A stretch of DNA of 64,000 nt from Streptomyces tanashiensis (GTDB taxonomy: Bacteria > Actinomycetota > Actinomycetes > Streptomycetales > Streptomycetaceae): assembly GCF_014648895.1 (NCBI RefSeq), contig NZ_BMRZ01000002.1, positions 62,001 to 126,000 of the forward strand. Direction: 5' to 3'. Made by a program: the position numbers and the translations under genes. The first letter of the stretch is position 1, and each line of letters starts with the position of its first letter. The notes beneath the pieces were generated by a model. That model saw nothing but the letters and a program-made list of their open reading frames with translations, did no database searches and was not told where the DNA came from. Of this stretch, positions 35,901 through 42,765 are shown one piece after another.

Positions 35901-36833
35901 CACGGCGTCGAGGACACGCAGCAGCGCCGCGGCATACAGATGCAGGGTGGTGTGGACGGCGGTGCGGCGGCCTTCAGTGATCCTGTGCGCCGCGTCGGCG
36001 GTCACGCGCATGCCCGCCTGCTCCGCGGCACGCAGGAATCCGCCGGTCGCGTCGCGCCACACCGCGTCCAGCTCGGCGGCCCCCATCCCCTCCGTGACGG
36101 GTGGGAGCCGTGCCACTCGTCGTTCGATCCACTGATGGCGGTGGCTGCCGACGGACAGCTCCTCCCACCACTCCCCCGTGTCCCGTGCGAGGAGGAGGAG
36201 CTTGACGGGCGACACGTCGTGCGTGGTGGAAAGTTCCGTGACGGTGCGGAGCAGCTCTTCGATCCGGGACCGGTGCACCTCGGCAGAGTCGACGACGAGC
36301 AGAGCCCGTCCCGACAAGCGCGGCAGTGCCGCGACGGCGGCGAGCTGCCGGTCCCAGCGGCGGACGGACCGGGACAGGGAGCCGGCCATCGCCGCCGCGC
36401 CGGCGGAGTGCGGGGCGGAGGCGCGTTCGAGGTCGAGGATGCCCGCGGTCCAGCCCAGGCCCCTCAGCCGGGCGCAGACCTGTCGCGCCAGGGTCGTCTT
36501 GCCCTGGCCCGAGGGGGCGCAGACGAGCCTCGCCACGGTGCCCCGCCCGTCGCGGGCCCACTCCACCAGGTCGGATTCCTCGGGCCGGCTCACCAAAGGG
36601 TGCGGCGCGGCCTCGGGGCTCAGCCAGGTCCAGGGCCGGGACGTCGGGGCGGCCGGCTCGGGGCCGAAGAGCAGGCGCTCCGCGTCGGCGCGTGAGGCCG
36701 GCGCGGCGGGTTCTGCGTGGCCTCCGTCGGCGTAGTAGATGACGATGTTCCCGTCACCTGCCACCACGACGGAATCGATGATGTGCTCGGCCGCGACCCA
36801 GCGGCCACCGGGAGGTGACGGCTCGGAGGTCAC
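32934..36833 (-). CDS. STAND NTPase with TPR repeats and T7SS-associated/SseB-like C-terminal region
   Basis: A 1299-residue cytoplasmic protein. N-terminus: a short DSVVVAGDGNIVIYY segment. The NTPase has Walker A APSGQGKTT (106-114) and Walker B RALLVVDSAE (176-185). Middle: helical arm region and TPR repeats at about 570-960 (AAPHLAEALAAYRRHL, AILHAEEAVRVQRGLTALDP, AVSLLEEALALQKNR). At about 965-1150 the sequence (VTDEMRAAARRMPGAYLYVI, DPAFDPHGEVPGHGVQGGFS) resembles Streptomyces type-VII-secretion-associated proteins. A Ser/Pro/Thr repeat linker follows, then an SseB-like end (LAEAMMSDLLREIPASTYVV). STAND proteins assemble on a trigger, often in immunity or signalling. It overlaps its small upstream partner by ATGA. 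Confidence 0.8.
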   Translation of the reverse strand: MTSEPSPPGGRWVAAEHIIDSVVVAGDGNIVIYYADGGHAEPAAPASRADAERLLFGPEPAAPTSRPWTWLSPEAAPHPLVSRPEESDLVEWARDGRGTVARLVCAPSGQGKTTLARQVCARLRGLGWTAGILDLERASAPHSAGAAAMAGSLSRSVRRWDRQLAAVAALPRLSGRALLVVDSAEVHRSRIEELLRTVTELSTTHDVSPVKLLLLARDTGEWWEELSVGSHRHQWIERRVARLPPVTEGMGAAELDAVWRDATGGFLRAAEQAGMRVTADAAHRITEGRRTAVHTTLHLYAAALLRVLDAVEGRTTSLHEVEHPITGLIEHEQRYVAGVFTAAGVPVDHERARLLLALVCLHAPPDEPSALRTLRRVDTTSPDGDLARMARELQVLYPGGDRSRWRAPGPDRLADSVLHMLAVRSRSDGESEQLFRRLCATDDWFEGRACARVLIRALATAYDEPTTLAEASRRVDGVVRTLLLEHPRAFVPAALDLAPDRFEHQILAAVAAGSATSGASVLARSELEALDLLVGSAPAGDSRARISVAISARLLDSEGAAARHGGTGAWQTSARVARLARYARDLRRTDDAEGATRAAEEAVALARRMRESGDAAVNGHIAQQLSRASGDLAAAGMDHAALAVSTAAAESAWASLSSPAPLNAAQRATVMSRHAQRLFDRGQTTAAVNCSGEALQLYHDAALRDPGRHDLELTGAMADYGAKLRALGRPQQAAPHLAEALAAYRRHLAADDRPGIRYGLARALRSYGAVLRDLGRADQAILHAEEAVRVQRGLTALDPDSGLELAAALGQLGAMLAEAGSADAARRHLEEAVGRLRSPHGEPQAEQELASALLNLGALESSCGDTARAVSLLEEALALQKNRAPRSEASIDEVKATAHNLSLALWRSGDDGRAREVRARYHLDTRQEERLPSGTRTVAELKAEIPPVTDEMRAAARRMPGAYLYVIDPAFDPHGEVPGHGVQGGFSIDADGEITGYLANDRYRPTPVALNYPPPTDAVDQAAQAAGTGYAPPQAVVRALESATIGVAGPAPSRKVFRRKPRETAVFTAPSHVPDGVELTWMSGAELLASLPPRTVIRINPGTPVAYRLDRSESPDRGAAAPGPVETPASDETRALDETTSPAETASPTVPPSPSPTEAASPTVPPSPSTQRPPSPSPSALPEDEIAQLCARHAAGEPVLGRLAATLSRSRVWYVVAERGEERSIVVARVWDGRSAVFVYSSRAYAPAVGVLGFVEGSRLAEAMMSDLLREIPASTYVVINNEGPHALQIAASALLAYG

Positions 36834-37237
36834 CCGTTGATCCGGTTGTTGTCGCCGGTGACGACGGTCCCGCCGGACATCTGCCCGACGCTCACGGAAC
36901 GCTCACCGGTGGCCGCGACGCGGGCGCCCGACTGGGCGAGCAGTGCGGCGAGTTCGTCGCCCAGCTCGGGGTCGCCTTCGAGGATGCGGCGCAGCTGACC
37001 GCGCAGGGCCGCCTGGGAGTCGGCGTCCTGAGGGTCCTCCGCCACGTCTCGGACGGCTGATTCGAGTTCCGTCCGGCGTCGGTTGCGGCGCGTGAACCGC
37101 TCCAGGATCTCCCGGCCGAGCGACACGGTGGCGTCGGCTGCCTGGTCTCTGGCACTGGTGAGTACGGCCGTCCCGTAGGCACTGATCGCGGTGACGACGT
37201 AGGGCGTGACCTCCGCTGCGGTCAAGCCGGCATCCAT
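36830..37237 (-). CDS. Small partner of the STAND NTPase
   Basis: A 135-residue protein. ATG 37237 follows GGAGGGATC. The N-terminal 35 residues are hydrophobic enough to associate with a membrane (VVTAISAYGTAVLTS), followed by a basic stretch (RFTRRNRRRTELES), a helical acidic part and a glycine-rich C-terminus ending MSGGTVVTGDNNRING. This last motif resembles the VVVAGDGNIVIYY segment at the N-terminus of the STAND protein and tails seen in effector-associated conflict systems. The gene overlaps the STAND gene by four bases. Sensor or effector role is inferred. Confidence 0.65.
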   Translation of the reverse strand: MDAGLTAAEVTPYVVTAISAYGTAVLTSARDQAADATVSLGREILERFTRRNRRRTELESAVRDVAEDPQDADSQAALRGQLRRILEGDPELGDELAALLAQSGARVAATGERSVSVGQMSGGTVVTGDNNRING

Positions 37238-37379
37238 AAGCGATCCCTCCGCTCCACTCGACCGACGCGATCCCGAGAGGTACGCGCGTGGCTCCCCGTG
37301 ACTCCACGGTAGCGTCGACGCCCACCGGAAGCTACGCGTCAGCATGGCCCCAGACCCGAGTCAACCGCCCCGGCACCGC

Positions 37380-37520
37380 TCACCGGCGACCCTCCTGTAG
37401 GCGCCAGCCGTAGTCGTTGATCCAGTCCCCAGGAATCAGGTCCCGCATGCGGTCGAGGTCCTCCATCGTCCGGATGTACGGAACGGCTCGATTCCCCCAC
37501 CCTGCTCGGCCGAGGCTCAT
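37380..37520 (-). CDS. Short ORF or gene end, unassigned
   Basis: A 46-residue frame from ATG 37520, overlapping the DoxX-like stop as ATGA, ends at TGA 37380-37382. The peptide (VPYIRTMEDLDRMRDLIPGD, then WINDYGWRLQEG) has good codon bias. It may be a small protein translationally coupled to the DoxX remnant, or the tail of a deleted gene. Confidence 0.35.
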   Translation of the reverse strand: MSLGRAGWGNRAVPYIRTMEDLDRMRDLIPGDWINDYGWRLQEGRR

Positions 37521-37790
37521 CTGTCGGCGGTCCCGGCCGCCTTGCGGGCCCACAGGTTCAGCGGAACCTGAAGCGGGAGCCCCGCGTAGGCGAGTGCCTT
37601 GGCCGGCGTGGACCGATGGCGCCAGTCGTGCGCCATCTTCACGGTGGCCGGAAAGACCGCCGCCAAGAACAGGGCCGTGGCGCGTGCGCTCGTCCGGTGC
37701 GTGGCCGGGTGAACGAGGCCGGCGGCCAGGGCGAGTTCCACGGCGCCGCCGGCGAGGGTCCAGTCGCGGGGGGGGTGCCCGGCAGGACGC
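37517..37790 (-). pseudogene. DoxX-like membrane protein, 5' part lost
   Basis: The frame reads RDWTLAGGAVELALAAGLVH, ATALFLAAVFPATVKMAHDW and GLPLQVPLNLWARKAAG, matching the C-terminal three membrane segments of DoxX-like proteins. The preceding DVPRVLPGTP part lies in another frame, displaced at a run of eight C (37766-37773 region), and nothing recognisable precedes it. So the gene is truncated and frameshifted. The region up to 38162 shows no other gene. Confidence 0.55.
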
Positions 37791-38162
37791 GCGGCACGTC
37801 GGCGGGTCGGTGACTGTGGCTCGCCCTTGCGGGGAGGGAAACTGGCGGGTTCGGACCGGCGGCAGGCCGCCAAGGAGTCCAGGGTGCGCGACCGCGCGGC
37901 CCTGACCGTGAGGGACCGCGTGACGGCCGCCGAGCCTCTGTGGTTTCCTCGGGCCGTGCCGCCGGTCACCCACCCGGTGTCAACTCCCGTCATCGTGGCC
38001 AGCGGCGTCCAGGAGCACTGGATCCGCACGCCATCCTCCTGCAGGTGCGTGATCCATGCGTAGCAGTACTGGTGCTGAGGGCTGATCGCGTGGGGCCGGC
38101 GGATGATGAGGGGGCCGCCACGGCGTGTGCGGCCATGGCACGACCGCGTGGGCGGCCCGGCG

Positions 38163-38777
38163 TCAGCGGGCGGAGCCGCTGTCCGCCGCCTCGGCGCGCA
38201 GGGCCTGCGCCACGCGCTGCTCGACGACGCGGGCGACGGCCCAGCAGGCCGCCGCGTCCAGCCGCTTGTACGTGGCCGCTGGACGTGCCTCCACAACGGC
38301 GGCCGTCTCCTTCGGCCCGGTCGTGATGCGCACCCGTACGGAGACCGTCGTGTCTGACGGCCCGCGCAGGGACAGGTCCAGGGCGCCGTGCCCGAACGCG
38401 GTGATCTCGTCCAACCGCAGGACGGGGTCCCTCTCGACCTCGTACCGCACGCTGTCCGTCAGTTGAAAGGCGGTTCTGCCCTCGATGACAGGTACCCGCA
38501 CCTCACGGACGGCGGGCAGGGCCACGGCTTCAGGGCCGAGCGTGATTCCGTACCGGCGGGCGGTGCGGGCCGCGCTCACCACGGTGGAGGTGGACAGCAC
38601 AGCAGCGAAGGCGAGGGCGACCGCCGCACCTGCGACCAGAGCCTCGGGGGCGGCCCCGCTCCAGGGCGTGCCGCCACCCAGGACCAGCGCGGCGGTCATG
38701 GCGGCCGCGAACACCGCGCCGCTCGCCAGCGCGGGTAGAGCCAGCCGGCGGGCGACCGCCAGCCAATAGCCGAGCAT
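38163..38777 (-). CDS. Membrane protein of unknown function
   Basis: A 204-residue protein with two N-terminal membrane segments (ALPALASGAVFAAAMTAALV and ALVAGAAVALAFAAVL) and a soluble C-terminal domain rich in beta-type sequence (VRVPVIEGRTAFQLTDSVRY, TVSVRVRITTGPKETAAVVE). ATG 38777 follows GAGAGGAACG. I do not recognise the family. Isolated on the minus strand. Confidence 0.6.
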   Translation of the reverse strand: MLGYWLAVARRLALPALASGAVFAAAMTAALVLGGGTPWSGAAPEALVAGAAVALAFAAVLSTSTVVSAARTARRYGITLGPEAVALPAVREVRVPVIEGRTAFQLTDSVRYEVERDPVLRLDEITAFGHGALDLSLRGPSDTTVSVRVRITTGPKETAAVVEARPAATYKRLDAAACWAVARVVEQRVAQALRAEAADSGSAR

Positions 38778-39261
38778 CGCGTCGTTCCTCTCGCATGGGT
38801 GAAGTCGAACCATACGGCGCCCGGCGCCCGGGGGCTCCACCGCCCGGGGCGCCCGCCGACGTCAGCCCGGCGGGGACCGGTGCCCGCGCCGTTGTGTGCA
38901 AGCAGCTGCGCTCCGGAGGTCGCGAGGAAGCGACCGTGTATGCGCGCTCAACCATGTCGGTCAGCTCTCGTTTGGCCGGGTCACGGGGTATGCAGGTTCG
39001 CCCCCAGAGAGTTCGCCTCTGTTGGGACCGTCCCCGCGCAGGCGGGGAGCAACGCAGGATGACCGACGTGGGTACCCGCCCGTGGTTGACGCCCTGAGCG
39101 TCGGCGCCACGGATGCGGAACTGATCGGCAAGCGTGGCTGCGTAGGTGAGAGGTTGTTGCCTCTCCGGGCTTGAGGACTGCGTTCTCGCTGGTCAGGCAC
39201 AGGGCCGGCGGTCTCGTCGCAATGGTGGCGTGTCGTGTCGTTGCTTTGGTGGAGGTCGAGG
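38778..39261. other. No gene; contains an orphan CRISPR-like repeat
   Basis: No frame is convincing. The only structured element is the 29-base repeat-like sequence at 39024. The right end leads into the leader of the pseudogene at 39262. Confidence 0.4.
39024..39052. repeat. Orphan type I-E CRISPR-like repeat
   Basis: GGGACCGTCCCCGCGCAGGC, followed by GGGGAGCAA, closely resembles the 28-29 base type I-E repeats of actinobacteria, with the usual CCCCGC/GCGGGG hairpin. No second copy occurs about 61 bases on either side and no cas gene is present, so it is at most a relic or a chance match. Confidence 0.4.
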
Positions 39262-39800
39262 ATGCCGTCGGTCGTGGGACTGCTGGAACAGCGTGAGCTC
39301 ACCGCTCCGCCGTCGTGTCGACGATCTGCGAGAGGAGGCCGACCGCCTCCAGGCGGAGCTGGCCGTGGCTAGGCGGGAGTGGAACGAGTGGGTCATCGCC
39401 CGCTCACGCGTTGGCGAGGTACTGGCCCCGGGCAACGACGCCGTCGTCCACCCCGCCGCCTCCGAGGGACTGCCGGCTCCCACTGTGCCGGCGCGGCCCG
39501 AACCGGCGAAGCCGAAAACAGCGGTGCCGGTGTGGCGCGCGGGGCCAGCCTGGGCGGCACCGTCGGTCGAGTACCAGCACATCCTGCAGGCCCTCAGCGA
39601 CCGTAACGAACTCGGTCAAGGAGCTTTGACGTGCCAGGAGATGGCCGCCTGCTTCGGCCTGGACCCCGTACCGGGAAGGTGGAGGCACAGCGATCGAAGG
39701 CCAAGCAGCAGCTCACGGCGGACGGCTGGCTGATCGAGCCGGCACCTGGCCGATGCACGCTCGCGAAGGACGTGGCCGGCAACGCGGCCGGGTCACGAGC
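39262..39800 (+). pseudogene. Coiled-coil hypothetical protein, frameshifted
   Basis: ATG 39262 (GGAGGTCGAGG upstream) starts PSVVGLLEQREL, then the frame shifts to RRVDDLREEADRLQAELAVA and EWNEWVIARSRVGEVLAPGN, VPVWRAGPAWAAPSVEYQHI and LTCQEMAACFGLDPVPG. It shifts again to VEAQRSKAKQQLTADGWLIE and PAPGRCTLAKDVAG. Joined, this is a protein of about 175 residues from a family I have seen repeatedly near IS elements in Streptomyces; function unknown. A 143-bp piece recurs at 60618. Confidence 0.55.
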
Positions 39801-40268
39801 ATCGTCATCGACCAGTGGGCCGTCGCCTCCGCGCCGGCGATGGTCATCGCGAGCAGCAGGCCAAGGGTTTCGACCACGACGTACCGCATGCGCCCGTTGA
39901 TCAGCTTGCCGCCGTCGAAGCCACGGCTGTCAGAGCCGACGACCGCTTCCGCTTGACCGACTGCGAGTCGATCACGCCCGCGCAGGGCTCCGAGTCCCGC
40001 CCGCCCCGCTCGCGGACCAGGCGGCGGAGCCGGTCGTGGAACTCGCGGACCAGATCGTGGTTGCGCCAGCGCCGGAAGAACGCGTAGACCGGTCCCACGG
40101 TGGGAAGTCAGCAGGCATAGCCCGCCACTTCGTGCCGCTGTCGGCCAGGTAGCGGATCGCGTCCAGCATCGCGCGGTGCCGAAAGGCCTCCGGTTGCCCA
40201 CCCCGGCCCCGCAGTCAGCCCGGCATCGGCAGCAGTGGCCGGACCACCGCCCACTCGGCGTCCGGCAT
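39800..40268 (-). pseudogene. IS5-family transposase, several frameshifts
   Basis: From 40268 the minus strand reads MPDAEWAVVRPLLPMPG, a stop, then in other frames AMLDAIRYLADSGTKWRAMP, VYAFFRRWRNHDLVREFHDR, RRLVRERGGRD and AGVIDSQSVK, then VVGSDSRGFDGGKLINGRMR and VVVETLGLLLAMTIAGAEA. Order and spacing match one IS5-type transposase with at least three frameshifts. It abuts the coiled-coil pseudogene. Confidence 0.75.
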
Positions 40269-40339
40269 GTCGGTGGGATACCGACGCTTGTGCGCCCTGT
40301 GGTCTCTGGCGTTCCCAAACCTGTGGGCCAGACAGTCAC

Positions 40340-40375
40340 ACGCGAGAGTGGCTGAAGTGGACCCCACTCTCGCGT
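40340..40375. repeat. Perfect 12-bp inverted repeat
   Basis: ACGCGAGAGTGG (40340-40351) pairs with CCACTCTCGCGT (40364-40375) over a 12-base loop. It lies just upstream of the IS5 remnant and may be a transposon end or a terminator. A second imperfect inverted repeat around GGGCCTC/GAGGCCC (about 40395-40455) is next to it. Confidence 0.6.
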
Positions 40376-40647
40376 TGCCGTAGAAATGCGACAACAGGGC
40401 CTCCTGGACCGCACGTTGGATTCGAGACCCTTCGAGCCACCAAGAGGCCCTGCTGTCATGCACGGCAGTCGCGTCGCTTCTCGTGATCGCTGGGACGGAC
40501 AGATTCGCACGGCCATCCAGGTAGACGGTCGGCTTGGTGACGCCCCGACGCCGCCTCGCGGGTTTGAGCCCGGTGCCGCGACTGACGAACCTGGCGAAGA
40601 GTCGTGTCCTACCGGCTCGAGGCGCGGCCAACCGCCCCCGCTACGTC

Positions 40648-41448
40648 CTACTTCTCCTCCGGCTCCCAGGCGCGGAGCAGGTCGAGCAGCCCTGCGTCTC
40701 CGTCGACGTGCAAGGATTCGGCCTTGATCCGGTCGTACAGGTAGAGGACCAGCTCACTGGCCGTGCCGTGGACGGAGGCGCCGGCTGCGTCCGGGTCTTC
40801 GCCGGTCGCGGCGGTGGGCGCGGGTATGCGGGTGATGCGTGCGCCGTCGCCGTCGACGGTGAGGCGCCAGGAGCGGCCCTCGGCGGCGTGGAAGTCGAAG
40901 GCCGTGGGCTTGTGCGGCCAGGCACTCGGCGTCGCGCAGACGGTGAACAAAAACTCCTCCACACCGTCGAGTGCCAGCTCGACCGGCAGCGGCTGCGGGG
41001 AGCCTCCGGCGAGCTGGGCGTCGTAGGTGTGCACCGCGGTCTCCTGGACCCGGTGCCGGGCGGTGCCGCCGGCGGTCTGCGGTGACTGCGACGCGGGCCA
41101 CCACGTCCAGCAACCGCTCTCCGGTCCCGCCGCGCGCAGGGCGTCCAGCAGAAGCTGCGTCGACGCGTCCAGCCAGGCCAGCAGGGCCTCACGCTCCTGC
41201 GGCAGTTCCAGCGCGGCGCGCGCGGCGACGGCCTCGGCCGGGGGACCGTCGGCAGACCCCGCGGCGACAATGGCGGCCCAGAAACGGTCTCCCCCACCCA
41301 GGTGCTTCACCAGATCGAACAGCGTCCACCCGGGGCAGCTCGGCACCTGCGCGTCGAGACTGGGCGCGGCGGCGACCACGGCGCGGAAGGCGGTCGACCG
41401 TTCATCGATCAGTCGCAACAGGTCAGGGAACTCAAGAGTCTTTTCCAC
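40648..41448 (-). CDS. Maleylpyruvate isomerase family mycothiol-dependent enzyme
   Basis: A 266-residue cytoplasmic protein of the DinB-like mycothiol-dependent family. The N-terminal four-helix part carries VPSCPGWTLFDLVKHLG, the typical W-x-x-x-D-L-x-x-H-L metal-site segment, and the middle HRVQETAVHTYDAQLA supplies further metal ligands. The C-terminal alpha/beta domain includes FDFHAAEGRSWRLTVDGDGA and GTASELVLYLYDR. Length fits the family. Mycothiol is the main actinobacterial thiol, which supports the host assignment. Isolated between debris; substrate unknown. Confidence 0.85.
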   Translation of the reverse strand: MEKTLEFPDLLRLIDERSTAFRAVVAAAPSLDAQVPSCPGWTLFDLVKHLGGGDRFWAAIVAAGSADGPPAEAVAARAALELPQEREALLAWLDASTQLLLDALRAAGPESGCWTWWPASQSPQTAGGTARHRVQETAVHTYDAQLAGGSPQPLPVELALDGVEEFLFTVCATPSAWPHKPTAFDFHAAEGRSWRLTVDGDGARITRIPAPTAATGEDPDAAGASVHGTASELVLYLYDRIKAESLHVDGDAGLLDLLRAWEPEEK

Positions 41449-41858
41449 GCCGGATGTCTATCACCGTGCACCGATGATCGGACAGCGATTTTCACAGTCG
41501 CCGCCGGTTGGCCGTTGGGGACGTCCTCGTCTCCCACCGCTCGGGTGACAAGCTGCGCACTGCCGCGAGGACGCCGGTGGTGGCGGCACGCCAGGTGTCG
41601 TGCCTGTGGGTGCTCTGGCCTCGCCGTGCGGCCGGGCACCTCGGCGACGTGACGTCCACCCGGTGCGCGCGGTCATGCTGCCGCTCGATGTGATGGACAC
41701 GGAGGTCACGATGGCGGGGGGGGAACCGGTCGGGTCGGGAGTTCAGGTGACTTCCGTTCGACCGGCACTCCTCAAGTTCGGAACAACAACAGCCGCTGAG
41801 ACCGGAGGGACCTTATAGGCGGTTTCCGGAGGGCGATCTGGTCTCGAACCTCTGAGGC
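41449..41858. other. No gene seen
   Basis: Overlapping short frames lack motifs. A run of eight or nine G near 41715 is the only notable feature. Confidence 0.4.
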
Positions 41859-42065
41859 ATGGCTGCGAGCCGGCTGCAGGCAGTCCGACTGCTTCCCGGG
41901 CAGTCGGTCCGCTGGCAGTTGAACTACCGGTTCACCAGAGCCCTGGGAATCCGCGGTTGGTCGTACTGGCTCAACACATTCAACATCGCTTACGACCCTG
42001 TCGATCAGGATGTCTTTCTGCTGGAGCCGACCGTGATCGTCGATGAGTGCGGGCCAGTTCGATAG
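41859..42065 (+). CDS. Small conserved hypothetical protein
   Basis: A 68-residue frame: VRLLPGQSVRWQLNYRFTRA, then WSYWLNTFNIAYDPVDQDVF and a C-terminus VDECGPVR. I recall similar Streptomyces proteins sharing the SVRWQxNxRFT and YWLNTxN patterns; function unknown. No Shine-Dalgarno is visible before ATG 41859, so it may be the end of a gene truncated at its 5' side. Confidence 0.5.
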   Translation: MAASRLQAVRLLPGQSVRWQLNYRFTRALGIRGWSYWLNTFNIAYDPVDQDVFLLEPTVIVDECGPVR

Positions 42066-42765
42066 AGCGGGCTGACCGCACTCGGACGAGCACTCGTTGG
42101 CGTCACGGGCTCCGCCACCGAGACGAGACGGTTACAGCGGAGCCAGCCGGCCTGCCCCTCGGCCCCGCCCCTCTCATGGGCGCTGCGGGATTCCATGCCG
42201 GCAACAGGGGGCCCTTCCACGCCGTAAGGGGAGCGGAGCGCGGTCCAGCGCGCGGCCTCGACGCGGCCTTCGGTCATGACGGCCTGTGTTGGCCGGCGGC
42301 CAGCCCTCCACACCGGCCACGGCTCGGTTTCCCCCTCAAAGCGGCAAGCCGCAGTCCCCGGTACGCACTTGCCGGCGCCCAACCGACGCCTCGGCACCTG
42401 TCCTTGCGGGCAGGAGGACGAGCCCTTGGGGCGGTTTGCCAGCCGGGCGCGCTGCCGGTGCTCACGGGTGGTGATCGAGAGGATTCGCCAGGTGAGAAAT
42501 TAGATGAATCCTTCACTGAATTCGCGTCAATAGCCGACTGCGTTTATTTCGATTGCATAACAGGATCCCCGGAAAGGCCTGGACCAAGGCTCCATGACGC
42601 GCGTAACTCTCCTTATTCTTAAGGACATTGAGTGTTCATCAGATACGGTGGCGTAGGTAACGGAATGGATTCTTTGACCACTCTCCCGTTTGTCCGAATT
42701 CTTCACCGGGAGGTTCTGACAGGCTTCCGCGCACCCAGTCTTCTGACCAAAGAGTTGAGGTGTGC
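42066..42765. promoter_or_regulatory. Gene-free stretch with an AT-richer leader for the metalloprotease
   Basis: From 42066 to about 42480 no gene is seen. From about 42490 the composition becomes unusually AT-rich for this window (GAGAAATTAGATGAATCC, GTTTATTTCGATTGCATAAC, TTATTCTTAAGGACATTGAG). That is typical of a long regulated upstream region or leader RNA, and it ends at the ATG of the metalloprotease gene. I could not assign boxes. Confidence 0.45.

Noticed and set aside
38900..39200. A CRISPR array
   Set aside because: Only one repeat-like unit is present; the positions one repeat-spacer length away on both sides do not match.
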